Source: [Clostridium] asparagiforme DSM 15981
GTDB taxonomy: Bacteria; Bacillota; Clostridia; Lachnospirales; Lachnospiraceae
Length of the DNA stretch: 64,000 bases
Assembly (NCBI GenBank): GCA_025149125.1
Contig: CP102272.1
Span: 1,426,001 to 1,490,000 of the forward strand
Reading direction: 5' to 3'
Positions 1 to 8,940 of the stretch are shown here, one piece after another. Made by a program: the position numbers and the translations under genes. The stretch's first letter is position 1; every line of letters starts with the position of its first letter. The notes under the pieces are model-generated. The model was not told the origin of the DNA. It worked only from the letters and a program-made list of their open reading frames with translations, and ran no database searches.

Positions 1-1
1 T

Positions 2-877
2 GCAAGTATCAAGGATCAGAATAAAAATGAAGCCTCCTCCATGTTCAAGCGCAACGTGCGCAAGTTCATGAACAACAAGCTGGCCCTGTTCGGCCTGATC
101 GTGGTGGTGTTGATCACCATCGCCTGTATCGTGGGCTTTATCATGGGTGTGGATTACAACACCCCCATGCTTCCCAACATGAAAAAACCACCCAGCGGGG
201 CCAATCTCTTCGGCACGGACACCATCGGCCGGGATCTGTTCGCCAGAGTGCTGGTGGGCGGCTGCTATTCCATCTTAATCGGCGTGTTCTGCGCGGTGAT
301 GAGCTCCGTGATCGGCGCGATTTTAGGCGCCGTCGCCGGATATTTCGGTGGGAAAATGGACACGGCGCTGATCCGTATCTCCGAGATTTTCCAGGCGTTT
401 CCCCAGCTGGTGCTGGTCATGATGTTAGTGGCCATCGTCAACAAGCGGGGCCTTGGAAACCTGCTGTTCATCTTCGTGTTCACCGGCTGGATGACCACCT
501 TCCGTATGGTGCGCAACGAGTTCATGAGCATCAAGGGAGAGACCTACGTCAAGGTCTGCGAGGCCTTCGGAATGAGCAAGAACAACATCATGTTCAAGCA
601 GATTCTGCCCAACGTCATGAGTCCCATCATCGTTTCCACCACAACCAACGTGGCGTTCTTCATTTTGCAGGAAGCGGCCCTGTCCTTCATCGGTCTGGGC
701 GTGGCGGACAGCACCCCCACCTGGGGCAACATTTTAAACGCCGCCAAGTCCGTTTCCGTGGTGACCAACCAGTGGTGGATCTGGCTGTTCCCCGGACTTG
801 CAATCAGCCTGTTCGTGCTGGCCATCAACTTCCTGGGCGACGGCCTGCGGGATGTGCTGGACGCGAAGCAGCAGTAA
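2..877 (+). CDS. Oligopeptide/dipeptide ABC transporter permease (DppC/OppC family), 5' end outside window
   Basis: Inner-membrane permease of a peptide/nickel-type importer. From the ATG at 41 it has an N-terminal membrane segment (about residues 14-36), the family signature FGTDTIGRD (57-65), several further membrane spans, and the EAA-type loop contacting the ATPase (EAFGMSKNNIMFKQILP, 174-190). The reading frame stays open from the ATG at 41 back to the first bases of the window, and OppC proteins usually have 15-30 more residues there, so the true start is probably upstream. It heads a run of tightly spaced genes (ATPase, ATPase, anomerase), and the partner permease and binding protein should lie left of the window. 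The later sialate genes suggest glycoconjugate or peptide-sugar uptake, but that is inference. Confidence 0.9.
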   Translation, partial: ASIKDQNKNEASSMFKRNVRKFMNNKLALFGLIVVVLITIACIVGFIMGVDYNTPMLPNMKKPPSGANLFGTDTIGRDLFARVLVGGCYSILIGVFCAVMSSVIGAILGAVAGYFGGKMDTALIRISEIFQAFPQLVLVMMLVAIVNKRGLGNLLFIFVFTGWMTTFRMVRNEFMSIKGETYVKVCEAFGMSKNNIMFKQILPNVMSPIIVSTTTNVAFFILQEAALSFIGLGVADSTPTWGNILNAAKSVSVVTNQWWIWLFPGLAISLFVLAINFLGDGLRDVLDAKQQ

Positions 878-889
878 GGAGGAGATGGC

Positions 890-1918
890 ATGGATAACAG
901 AGAAATTATATTAGACGTTAAGAAGTTAAATACCACATTTGTGTCCGACCGCAAGAAAGTGCGCATTGTCAAGGACGTCTCCTTCCAGGTGAAGCGGGGG
1001 AAGACCCTGGCCGTGGTGGGCGAGTCCGGCTGCGGCAAGAGCGTGACCATGAACTCCATCATGCGGTTTCTGGGCAAAAACGCCATTGTGGACGCTGAGA
1101 ATATCCAGTACAACGCCCTGAAAAACGGTCAGGTGAAGGAGTACCACTTAGAAAGCGTGAGGGACCCCAACGGTCCGGACATACGCGCCCTGCGCGGTCC
1201 GGATATGGCCATGGTGTTCCAGGACCCCATGAGCAGTTTGAACCCGGTTTACAAGGTGGGCGACCAGGTGGCGGAGGGTCTTTTGCAGCACAACAAGGGG
1301 ATGACCAAAAAGGAAGCCCGGGAAAAGGTGCTGGAGATGTTCAAAAAACTTGGAATTCCGGACCCGGAGGAGCGCATCGACTGCTATCCCCACCAGTTTT
1401 CCGGCGGTATGAAGCAGCGCGTGGTCATCGCCATCGCCATGATCTGCAACCCTGAGCTGATCATCTGCGACGAGCCCACCACGGCGCTGGACGTGACCAT
1501 CCAGGCCCAGATCATGGAACTGTTAAAGGACCTCCAGGTCAACGACGGCAAGTCCATCATCCTCATCACCCACAACATGGGTCTGGTGGCGGAGATGGCG
1601 GACGAAGTCTGCGTCATGTACATGGGCCGGGTGGTGGAGTTCGGAAGCCTGGAGGATGTGTTCGACCGCACCAGCCACCCATACACCAAAGCCCTGCTGC
1701 GCAGCGTGCCCGTGCTGGGACTGGCGGACGGCCAGAAGCTGGAGACGATCCCGGGCGCAACCCCCAATCCCTCGGATTTAAAGGGCGGCTGCGAGTTCGC
1801 CGACCGCTGTCCGGAATGCATCGAGCTCTGCCGCAGAGGCGAGATCCCCTGCTACGAGGTGGGGCCGGGCCATCATGTGCGCTGCCTGAAGTATAGTTCC
1901 TGCCCGGAGGTGGAATAG
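890..1918 (+). CDS. Peptide-type ABC transporter ATP-binding protein (DppD/OppD family)
   Basis: First of two ATPases energising the importer. The 342-residue protein has Walker A GESGCGKS (44-51), a Q-loop (MVFQDPMSSLNP), signature FSGGMKQR, Walker B LIICDEPTTALD and an H-loop (ITHNMG). It also has the Opp/Dpp C-terminal oligopeptide_HPY cysteine region (GCEFADRCPECIELC), which in relatives binds an iron-sulfur cluster. The ATG follows AAGGAGGAG. The next ATPase starts on the base after its stop, so translation is probably coupled. Confidence 0.95.
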   Translation: MDNREIILDVKKLNTTFVSDRKKVRIVKDVSFQVKRGKTLAVVGESGCGKSVTMNSIMRFLGKNAIVDAENIQYNALKNGQVKEYHLESVRDPNGPDIRALRGPDMAMVFQDPMSSLNPVYKVGDQVAEGLLQHNKGMTKKEAREKVLEMFKKLGIPDPEERIDCYPHQFSGGMKQRVVIAIAMICNPELIICDEPTTALDVTIQAQIMELLKDLQVNDGKSIILITHNMGLVAEMADEVCVMYMGRVVEFGSLEDVFDRTSHPYTKALLRSVPVLGLADGQKLETIPGATPNPSDLKGGCEFADRCPECIELCRRGEIPCYEVGPGHHVRCLKYSSCPEVE

Positions 1919-2929
1919 ATGAAGGATAACAGAGAAGTCATTTTCAAGATCGAAAACTTACAGACATGGTTTCCCATCACCAAAGGAATGTTCAAAAAGG
2001 TGGTGGGCCATGTGAAGGCGGTGGACGACGTGAGCCTGGAGGTCTACAAGGGCGAGACTCTGGGCATTGTGGGCGAATCCGGCTGCGGCAAGTCCACCTT
2101 CGGCAAAACCGCCATGATGCTGGAGCGGCCCACAGGCGGCCGGGTGATGTTCAACTTCGGCGGTGAGTTCAAGGACGTCACCAAGTTCAACAAGGACGAG
2201 ATGTTCCAGTTCCGCCGCAAGGTTCAGATGGTGTTCCAGGACCCCTACTCCGCATTAAACCCTCAGAAGAAGATTTATTCCTCCTTTGAGGAGCCTTTAA
2301 AGGTTCACGGCATCGACACCCTGGAAGAGCGGGAGGAAGTGATGCGCAAGGTGCTTAAGATGGTCAACATCCAGCCCGACTATTTGATGCGCTATCCCCA
2401 CGAGTTCTCCGGCGGCCAGCGCCAGAGGCTGTGTATCGCCCGGGCTTTGGAGGTCATGCCCGAGGTGCTGATCTGCGACGAGCCGGTGTCCGCTCTGGAC
2501 GTTTCCATCCAGGCTCAGGTGTTGAACCTGATGAAAGAGATTCAGAAGGAAATGAACCTGACCTATATGTTTATCGCCCACGATCTGTCCGTGGTGCAGT
2601 ACATGTCCGACCGGATCATGGTCATGTACCTGGGCCGCATCGTGGAGGTGGCGGATTCCCGGGCGCTATACGACGAGCCGCTGCATCCCTACACCAAGGC
2701 CCTGCTCTCGGCCATCCCGGTGGCTGACATCCACACCAAGAAGAAGCGCCAGGTGCTGGAGGGCGAGGTGCCCAGCCCCATCCACAAGCCGGACGGCTGC
2801 CCCTTCCACAACCGCTGCCCCAAGTGTATGGAGATTTGTAAAACCCAGGCGCCGGGCATGGTGCGCCACGGGGCGGAGGGCCACATGGTGGCCTGCCATC
2901 TGTACGACGAGGAGGCGGTGAAGGCGTGA
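1919..2929 (+). CDS. Peptide-type ABC transporter ATP-binding protein (DppF/OppF family)
   Basis: Second ATPase of the importer, 336 residues. It has Walker A GESGCGKST, Q-loop VFQDPYSALNPQ, signature FSGGQRQR, Walker B VLICDEPVSALD and the C-terminal cysteine motif CPFHNRCPKCMEICK typical of OppF. It pairs with the preceding ATPase, to which it is directly abutted, and its last codons overlap the next gene by four bases, a sign of a single operon. Substrate cannot be read from the ATPase. Confidence 0.95.
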   Translation: MKDNREVIFKIENLQTWFPITKGMFKKVVGHVKAVDDVSLEVYKGETLGIVGESGCGKSTFGKTAMMLERPTGGRVMFNFGGEFKDVTKFNKDEMFQFRRKVQMVFQDPYSALNPQKKIYSSFEEPLKVHGIDTLEEREEVMRKVLKMVNIQPDYLMRYPHEFSGGQRQRLCIARALEVMPEVLICDEPVSALDVSIQAQVLNLMKEIQKEMNLTYMFIAHDLSVVQYMSDRIMVMYLGRIVEVADSRALYDEPLHPYTKALLSAIPVADIHTKKKRQVLEGEVPSPIHKPDGCPFHNRCPKCMEICKTQAPGMVRHGAEGHMVACHLYDEEAVKA

Positions 2930-3375
2930 TTTACACGGATATGGAACACTTGGACCGCTACAGGGGGATTTGCCCCCAGCTGGACACGGCCATCGGTTAT
3001 CTGATGGAAAACGGCCTGGAGTTTCTGGTTCCCGGGCGCAACGAGGTGGACGGGGAGGCCGTGTTCGTAAACCGTTTCCATTACGCCACCATACCCCAGG
3101 AGGAGGCCGCTTTTGAGGCCCATGAGGTTTACGCGGATATTCATCTGCTGGTTGAAGGCCGGGAGTTCATCGGCGTGACGCCCATTGAGCGGCTGACCGT
3201 GACAAAGGTGGACCGGGAGGCCGACAACATCGAGTGCCGCGGCCCGGTGGAGACGAAAATTCCCATGGAGCCGGGCAAGGTGCTGATCGTGTTCCCGGAG
3301 GACGCGCATATGGTGAAAATCGAGAACAACGGCCCGGTGAATGTGGAAAAAGCGGTGGTGAAGGTTCGGGTTTGA
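2926..3375 (+). CDS. YhcH/YjgK/YiaL family protein (NanQ-type sugar anomerase)
   Basis: A 149-residue cupin-like protein of the YhcH/YjgK/YiaL (DUF386) family. Visible family hallmarks are the metal-site histidine/glutamate region EAHEVYADIHLLVEGRE (about 64-80) and a downstream FPEDAHMVKI segment. E. coli NanQ of this family speeds opening of sialic acid anomers, and other members work in other sugar operons. It overlaps the upstream ATPase gene by four bases and lies 161 bp before a sialate-lyase-like gene, which fits an amino-sugar role. The exact sugar is inferred. Confidence 0.85.
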   Translation: MIYTDMEHLDRYRGICPQLDTAIGYLMENGLEFLVPGRNEVDGEAVFVNRFHYATIPQEEAAFEAHEVYADIHLLVEGREFIGVTPIERLTVTKVDREADNIECRGPVETKIPMEPGKVLIVFPEDAHMVKIENNGPVNVEKAVVKVRV

Positions 3376-3385
3376 GGGGAAGGCG

Positions 3386-3446
3386 AGAGGGCGCGGGGAG
3401 CTGTCCGCCGGAAGGCTGCCGGCCCGCTGACAGTCCCCGGCCCTCT
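3386..3446 (+). other. GC-rich stem-loop between anomerase and aldolase genes
   Basis: Imperfect inverted repeat: a G-rich left arm (3386-3405, ending GCTGTC) faces a C-rich right arm (3429-3446, starting GACAG). No T-tract follows, so it looks more like an mRNA-stability or processing structure than an intrinsic terminator. Confidence 0.35.
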
Positions 3447-3536
3447 GGTCAGCCCCAACCCGTCCGCTGCAAGATTAAAACATAGAATATGACTGGGATT
3501 CAGGAACGGCTTGGACCCCACAATGGAGGCAAAATC

Positions 3537-4454
3537 ATGAGAGACATAACTAAATATCAAGGTGTGATTCCCGCGTTTTACGCATGTTACGATGAAAAAG
3601 GCGATATCAGCCCCGAGGGCGTCGAGGCGTTGACCCGTTTTCTGATCCAAAAGGGTGTGAAGGGCGTTTACGTGGGCGGCTCCTCGGGCGAGTGCATTTA
3701 TCAGGGCGTGGCGGAGCGCAAGCTGGTGCTGGAGCATGTGATGAAGGCGGCTGAGGGCCGGCTCACGGTGATCGCCCATGTGGCCTGCAATAACACGGCG
3801 GACAGCATGGAGCTGGCGGCCCATGCGGAGCGTTTGGGAGTGGACGCCATCGCAGCGATACCACCCATTTATTTCCATTTGCCGGAGTACGCCATCGCCC
3901 AGTATTGGAATGATATCTCCTCCGCGGCTCCGAACACAGACTTTGTGATCTACAACATCCCCCAGCTGGCCGGGGTGGCCCTGACCATGCCGCTGTTCCA
4001 CGAGATGTTAAAGAATCCCAGAGTTGTGGCGGTGAAAAACAGCTCCATGCCGGTCCAGGACATCCAGATGTTCAAGATGGACGGCGGAGAGGGATTCGTG
4101 GTGTTCAACGGACCCGACGAACAGCTGGTCAGCGGTCTGGCCATGGGAGCGGACGGCGGAATCGGCGGAACCTACGCGGTGATGCCGGAGCTGTATTTAA
4201 AGATCTTTGATCTGGTGAAATCCGGGGATATCCCCGCAGCATGCGAGATCCAGTACGCGGCGGACGCGATTATCTACAAGATGTGCGCCTGCAAGGGCAA
4301 CCTCTACGCGGTGATGAAGGAGATTTTGAAGATCCGTGAGGGCCTGGATCTGGGCAGCGTGAGAAAGCCCATGCCCGGTCTGGCACAGAGCGATATGCCC
4401 TGCGTGAAGGAATGCGCGGACATGATCACGGCGGCGGTTGAAAAATACTGCTGA
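3537..4454 (+). CDS. nanA: N-acetylneuraminate lyase / dihydrodipicolinate synthase family aldolase
   Basis: A class I, Schiff-base TIM-barrel aldolase of 305 residues, the usual length for the DHDPS/NAL family. It has the substrate-binding GGSSGE loop, the tyrosine of YNIP (about residue 137) and the active-site lysine in VVAVKNSS. NAL splits N-acetylneuraminate into N-acetylmannosamine and pyruvate. The ATG at 3537 is preceded by GGAGG (3524-3528); a frame-compatible ATG at 3489 lacks a site. The adjacent NanQ-type anomerase supports sialate use. Relatives act on other 2-keto-3-deoxy acids, so the sugar is not proven, and no nanE or nanK is in view. Confidence 0.8.
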   Translation: MRDITKYQGVIPAFYACYDEKGDISPEGVEALTRFLIQKGVKGVYVGGSSGECIYQGVAERKLVLEHVMKAAEGRLTVIAHVACNNTADSMELAAHAERLGVDAIAAIPPIYFHLPEYAIAQYWNDISSAAPNTDFVIYNIPQLAGVALTMPLFHEMLKNPRVVAVKNSSMPVQDIQMFKMDGGEGFVVFNGPDEQLVSGLAMGADGGIGGTYAVMPELYLKIFDLVKSGDIPAACEIQYAADAIIYKMCACKGNLYAVMKEILKIREGLDLGSVRKPMPGLAQSDMPCVKECADMITAAVEKYC

Positions 4455-4481
4455 TTGAAAGCGCGGTGAGACAGCCGGTGA

Positions 4482-4511
4482 CCGGGCGGAGGGCGTGCGC
4501 CCTCCGCCCGG
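4482..4511 (+). other. Perfect 14-bp inverted repeat downstream of nanA
   Basis: CCGGGCGGAGGGCG is followed after two bases by its exact reverse complement, giving a very stable stem. No T-run follows. It may stall RNA polymerase or protect the 3' end of the upstream mRNA. Confidence 0.5.
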
Positions 4512-4584
4512 CTGAGAAGAGCCTTGCCCGTCTGGCCGGCAAAAGCTTAGGCCGCCTGTACGGGTCGCGCTCACCGGGCCCTGT

Positions 4585-4609
4585 CCCTGGGATTTTCCAG
4601 GGCTTTTTT
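4585..4609 (+). terminator. Intrinsic terminator
   Basis: CCCTGG and CCAGGG arms (4585-4590 and 4597-4602) with a 6-nt loop, followed by CTTTTTT. It ends the transporter/nanA unit, so the glycosidase-like gene 50 bp further on may be reached only by readthrough or its own promoter. Confidence 0.75.
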
Positions 4610-4657
4610 AATCTCTTTTAACATATTTGCACGATATTCTGACGGGAGATGAACGAC

Positions 4658-6094
4658 ATGAAAAAATATCTGATGCTGGACCGGCGTCTGTTAAGCCCCC
4701 AGGCGATGGAAAACGTCCGAATGGAGGTGTCCCGGCCGGTGAAGGACGCGGCCCACAATCCGCTGTTCACCCAGGACCAGCCCTGGGAGGTACGCATCGA
4801 CAACGGGTATCCCAACGTACTTTACGATGAGGAGGCCGGACTTTACCGCTGCTATTATACCCTGTTTATCGAGGACGAGGACAGCCGTCTGGCGGACCGG
4901 CGGGAGCGGAGCAGGCGGGACTATATTCCCAGGCCCGACCGTGCTCCCGGGCTGGCCTACGCTCAGAGCCGGGATGGAATCCACTGGGAGAAGCCCTCTT
5001 TGGGCCGGGTACAGTGGAATGGAAGCGCTCAGAACAATATTATTTTTGCCTATGCCCACGGAACCGGCGTGATGATCGACCAGCGGGACCCTGACAAATC
5101 CAGGCGTTACAAGATGGTGACCAAGATGGATCAGCCGGGAACGCAGGCCTACATGGCGGTGTCCTTTTCCACCGACGGCCTGGACTGGTGCGACCCAATT
5201 CCCTGGCCGGAGTACAATCCCCCTGCGGACAGCCACAATCTTCCTTTCTGGGACGAGGAACAGAACTGCTACGCGCTCTTATCCAGAATCTGGAAAGACG
5301 GCATCCGCATCACCACTCTCAGCCGCTGCAAGGATTTTCTTCACTGGAGCGAGCCCCAGGAAACGCTTCGGGGAAGCGGGTTTGAGAACCAGATTTACGC
5401 CATGCCCGCCTTCCGCTGGGGGAATCTGTATTTAGGGCTGGCGTCCATGATCCACGAGGGCGACCGGTTGTCGGAGAATTTCGACTGCGTGGACCTGGAG
5501 CTGACCTGGGCCGCGGACCCGGCTAAATTCGATTTCGTGGCGGCGGGACAGCATTTGATTCAGCGCGGCGCGGGCGTCTACCCGGACGGGGACTTTGACT
5601 GCGGCTGTATTTACGCCTCACCGCCGGTAACGTCGCCGGACGGTAAAATGTGGGTCTATTACATGGGGAGCAACGGCCGTCATACCAACTGGCGGGACGG
5701 CGCCCTGGGGCGGGCGGAGTGGAAGCCGGACAAATTCGCGGCCCTGACTCCAAGACAGCCGGAACGGGACAGCGTTGTGGCGACCTGCCGTCTGCGGGTG
5801 TCCGGGGAAAAACTGGAGATTCTGGCCGACGTGGTGGAAAATGCCGGCGAGTATAAGCTGGAGGCGGAGCTGTCGCCTTTCTGGAACAGCCGGCCCTTTG
5901 ACGGCTTCTCCTACGGCGACAGCCGGGTGGAGCAGAATGCCGGCGGCTGGTGGTCCGTCCGGTTCGCCGGCGGCCTGGAACAGCTGGCCGGTGAGAAGGT
6001 CAGCCTGAAGCTGCGGCTGCGGAACGTGAAGCTGTGGGCTTTGCGAGGCGATGTGGAAATGGCGGAGCATCGGCTTTGGGAGGGCGCACAGTAG
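4658..6094 (+). CDS. Glycosyl-hydrolase-like five-bladed beta-propeller protein (GH32/GH43-like)
   Basis: A 478-residue cytosolic protein; no signal peptide is visible. The N-terminal two thirds show repeated propeller-blade signatures such as GLAYAQSRDGIHWEKP and VSFSTDGLDW, plus a DPDKSRRYKM segment, as in GH32/GH43-type five-bladed folds. The last ~110 residues look like a beta-sandwich (LRVSGEKLEILADV). The ATG at 4658 has GGGAG 9 nt upstream; an ATG three codons earlier sits too close to it. Placement beside the sialate genes suggests a cytosolic glycosidase acting on imported glycans. I cannot name the linkage or assign the catalytic acids. Confidence 0.6.
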   Translation: MKKYLMLDRRLLSPQAMENVRMEVSRPVKDAAHNPLFTQDQPWEVRIDNGYPNVLYDEEAGLYRCYYTLFIEDEDSRLADRRERSRRDYIPRPDRAPGLAYAQSRDGIHWEKPSLGRVQWNGSAQNNIIFAYAHGTGVMIDQRDPDKSRRYKMVTKMDQPGTQAYMAVSFSTDGLDWCDPIPWPEYNPPADSHNLPFWDEEQNCYALLSRIWKDGIRITTLSRCKDFLHWSEPQETLRGSGFENQIYAMPAFRWGNLYLGLASMIHEGDRLSENFDCVDLELTWAADPAKFDFVAAGQHLIQRGAGVYPDGDFDCGCIYASPPVTSPDGKMWVYYMGSNGRHTNWRDGALGRAEWKPDKFAALTPRQPERDSVVATCRLRVSGEKLEILADVVENAGEYKLEAELSPFWNSRPFDGFSYGDSRVEQNAGGWWSVRFAGGLEQLAGEKVSLKLRLRNVKLWALRGDVEMAEHRLWEGAQ

Positions 6095-6166
6095 ATGCGC
6101 GTACGGCCCAAATCCAGTACCACACCAACGCCAAAGGCGGAATCGGGACCAACCTCAATATGAAAA

Positions 6167-6178
6167 TGGCACGTACCA
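6167..6178 (+). promoter_or_regulatory. Candidate LacI-family operator 1 (TGGCACGTACCA)
   Basis: Near-perfect palindrome around ACGT (one mismatch) in the 279-bp gap before the chimeric LacI gene. ACGTACCAA recurs at 8824 and, with one change, at 8946 in front of the next operon. LacI-family operators are typically CG-centred palindromes. Confidence 0.45.
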
Positions 6179-6279
6179 ACCACGGGAACCGCTCATCTTT
6201 CCTCCGCCGCTTTCCAATCATAAATTCCAACTATTTTGTTGTTTTTCCAACATCTTAATACCGCACAAGCCGTGGCCAT

Positions 6280-6288
6280 ACGTTCGAA
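6280..6288 (+). promoter_or_regulatory. Candidate LacI-family half-site (ACGTTCGAA)
   Basis: One-base variant of the ACGTTCCAA copy near 8946. It lies about 45 bp upstream of a weak TACAAT -10-like box (6333-6338) ahead of the regulator gene, as expected for autoregulation. Confidence 0.3.
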
Positions 6289-6373
6289 ATAGCGTTTGGT
6301 CCGGCTTGTTTTTAAATTAAAGATTGAAACGATACAATTTTTGGAGTACAATGTCCATAGAGGAGGGAAGAAA

Positions 6374-8545
6374 ATGGCGACGATAAAAGATATAGCGGCG
6401 TTGGCCGGGGTTTCCCACGGAACGGTGTCCAATGTATTGAACGGAAGAGGAAATGTTAGCGTGGAGAAGATCACGCTGGTGGAGAATGCGGCTAGGCAGC
6501 TGGGCTACACCATCAACGCTCAGGCCCGCCAGCTGCGGAAGGGAACCTCCAAACGGGTGGGAGTGATTGTGCCGCGGATCGGCATCAAACGGTATCAGGA
6601 CCTGTACCTGGGGATTGAGCAGGAGTTGAAGGGCCGGGGGTACGAGGTGGACCTTCACTACACCAACGACCTGACCCACTGCGAGGAAAAGATTCTGGAG
6701 GACGTTGAGGCCACCAACCCCATTGCGGTCGTGCTGGTCAGCGCCTTCGGCGGGGAGGTCCGGGGGCTGCGCGGGGACGGACGGCTGATCCTGGCGGAGC
6801 GGAGTGTGGAGAAGATGCCGGAGGACGCTGTGTACTGCGGATTCGACTACGGCCTGGCGGGGCGGGAGATGGCGAAGCGCTGCCTGGGGGATGGGCACAG
6901 GAACGCGGCGGTATTTACGGGGAACACGAAATATTCCAATTACGGCCGGTTTGTGAAGGGGATTCAGGAGGTGTTCGCCGCGGAGGGCGGAAACGTCCGC
7001 GTTTTTTCCTCCGACGAGTCCCTGCAATTCCACACGGCCTTTGAGCTGCTCACGGACCGGGAGGAATTTGACGCGGTGATCGCCTCGGACCCGGAAGCGC
7101 CCGCCTGTTTGGCGGCCGCGGCTTCTTACCGGGGCCGGACTTCTTTGCCCGAGGTCTACGCGGTCACGGGCAAGGAGCTCCGTCCATTTTCCGGCGCGGT
7201 GCCCTATGAGCTGAATTACCGGCTCTGCGGCCGCCGCATCGGGAAATACATCGGAGGTCTGGAGCCGGGGACGGCGGACGAATCGCTGCTGCGCCTGGAA
7301 AACGACGGGTTTCACCACTGTCCGGTGAAGGTTTGCGCCGGGGCGGAGGACTTGAAGCTGCTCATGCTTTCCGGCCCCACCTGCAAGGCGCTGGAACAGC
7401 TGCTGCCCCAGTTCACGGAAAAGACCGGGATACCGGTCAGGCTGATGGAAGCGGGCTACGATGAGCTGTACCGGACGGTTAAAATGTGCGCCCAGTCTTC
7501 GCCCTACGACCTGATCCGCCTGGACATGGCCTGGATGTCGGAGCTTGGAGAAGCGCTGTTTTCACCTTTGCCGGAAGGCGAGAGCTGGCTGCGGGAGATC
7601 ATGGGGAATTTTTCCGCCAGCCTGGGCGAAGACTATTACCGGGTGGGGGACAAGTGCCTGACCCTGCCCTTTGACCCCAGCGTGCAGATTCTGTATTACC
7701 GCAAGGACTTGTTCGAGGACGCCAGAATCCGCCGGGAATACTATGAGGTCTGTAAAAAGCAGCTGAAGGTGCCGGAGACATTTGCAGAGTACGACGAGAT
7801 CGCCAGATTCTTCACCAGGCGGTTTCACAAGAACTCACCGGTGGACTACGGAACCTCCCTGGTGTTCGGGAGCTCCATTGTGGCGGCCTCGGATTACCTG
7901 CCGCGGCTGAGGGCCGAGGGCGGCATGGAAGTGGGCGCAGACGGCCGGGTGAAACTGCGGGAGGCGCAGGCGGTGCGGGCGCTGCGCAGCTACCGGGACG
8001 CCTTCCTCAACACGGACCGGGAGACCAATTCCTGGTGGCGCAGGGCCATGGAGGCGTTTTCCGACGGCCTGGTGGCAATGAACATCGTGTTTGCAAACTA
8101 CGCCTCCATCATGCTCCACAGCAAGAAATCTGAGGTGATCGGAAAGATCGGCTTCGCCCCGGTTCCCGGAGGCCGTCCGCTGCTGGGCGGCGGCGTATTG
8201 GGGATTTCCAGGGATTCGCGGAAAATGGAGGCTTGCCGGGAATTCCTCAAATGGGTTTACGATGAGAAAACCGCCGCGACGATCACGTGCCTGGGCGGTT
8301 ATATCAATCACCGGAAGCTGACGGAAAACATGGAGCTTTTGGAGCTTTATCCCTGGCTGGAAGGCATGGAGGAAGCCTTCGCCGCAGGCTGGCGGCGGGA
8401 GACCGAGCGCCTGTCCCCGGGGTTCAATGAGTTTGCTTTCGAGGATATCCTGGGCAACGCGGTGCGGGCGGCCGTCTCCGGCATTATGACGCCGGAGGAG
8501 GCGGTGAAGGCCGCCGCAGAACGCTGCGGCCGGGAACTCTACTGA
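6374..8545 (+). CDS. Chimeric LacI-family regulator fused to an extracellular-solute-binding-protein-like domain
   Basis: 723 residues, twice the normal LacI length of 330-350. Residues 1-50 are a classic LacI helix-turn-helix and hinge (IKDIAALAGVSHGTVSNVLN); about 60-310 form a PBP-like sensor (VGVIVPRIGI...). From about 325 on, the sequence resembles an ABC sugar-binding protein of the SBP type 1 class (LPQFTEKTGIPVRLMEAGYD, YYRKDLF, VPGGRPLLGGGVLGIS). That half carries no signal peptide or lipobox, so the fused domain is cytosolic. The ATG at 6374 follows GAGGAGGG. It precedes a phosphodiesterase/sugar-ABC operon bearing the same motif as its own upstream region, so it probably controls both. 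The C-terminal half may be a second ligand pocket. Confidence 0.85.
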   Translation: MATIKDIAALAGVSHGTVSNVLNGRGNVSVEKITLVENAARQLGYTINAQARQLRKGTSKRVGVIVPRIGIKRYQDLYLGIEQELKGRGYEVDLHYTNDLTHCEEKILEDVEATNPIAVVLVSAFGGEVRGLRGDGRLILAERSVEKMPEDAVYCGFDYGLAGREMAKRCLGDGHRNAAVFTGNTKYSNYGRFVKGIQEVFAAEGGNVRVFSSDESLQFHTAFELLTDREEFDAVIASDPEAPACLAAAASYRGRTSLPEVYAVTGKELRPFSGAVPYELNYRLCGRRIGKYIGGLEPGTADESLLRLENDGFHHCPVKVCAGAEDLKLLMLSGPTCKALEQLLPQFTEKTGIPVRLMEAGYDELYRTVKMCAQSSPYDLIRLDMAWMSELGEALFSPLPEGESWLREIMGNFSASLGEDYYRVGDKCLTLPFDPSVQILYYRKDLFEDARIRREYYEVCKKQLKVPETFAEYDEIARFFTRRFHKNSPVDYGTSLVFGSSIVAASDYLPRLRAEGGMEVGADGRVKLREAQAVRALRSYRDAFLNTDRETNSWWRRAMEAFSDGLVAMNIVFANYASIMLHSKKSEVIGKIGFAPVPGGRPLLGGGVLGISRDSRKMEACREFLKWVYDEKTAATITCLGGYINHRKLTENMELLELYPWLEGMEEAFAAGWRRETERLSPGFNEFAFEDILGNAVRAAVSGIMTPEEAVKAAAERCGRELY

Positions 8546-8687
8546 GAAACCGGCTGCGGGATCATGCGGTGTGGATTGAAATAATACCAGCAAGGTTACG
8601 AACATAAGCGGTATGTTGGCGGGCCTTGAGACGCTCTGTGGTGGAAACAGAAATTAAAATGAAATGTAAATGGATCAATGAAACATG

Positions 8688-8758
8688 AAAAGCGCCGCGG
8701 CGCGGACTGTGCGGGAAGTTTGATACCCGGGACACAGGACGGGCAGCGGCGCTTTTTT
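8688..8758 (+). terminator. Intrinsic terminator after the chimeric regulator gene
   Basis: AAAAGCGCCGC (8688-8698) pairs with GCGGCGCTTTT (8746-8756), followed by TT. The arms are perfect 11-mers with a long internal loop. It separates the regulator from the next operon. Confidence 0.6.
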
Positions 8759-8819
8759 GCCGCACGGCCGCGGATGTGGCTGCGGCCGGACGGATCGGAT
8801 GATTGCAATAATTGAATAA

Positions 8820-8832
8820 TAGAACGTACCAA
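8820..8832 (+). promoter_or_regulatory. Candidate LacI-family operator 2 (TAGAACGTACCAA)
   Basis: Shares ACGTACCAA exactly with the site at 6171. It lies about 110 bp upstream of the promoter at 8941, a distance compatible with looping to the site there. Confidence 0.4.
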
Positions 8833-8940
8833 AAGTATTGAAAGCGTTAAAATCCATGTGTTTTTCGTGTAATTGTGAAAAACATGCAAAAATCCCAGCG
8901 GATTTATCCGGTTGGATGGCAAAAAATTTTTGAATATATA

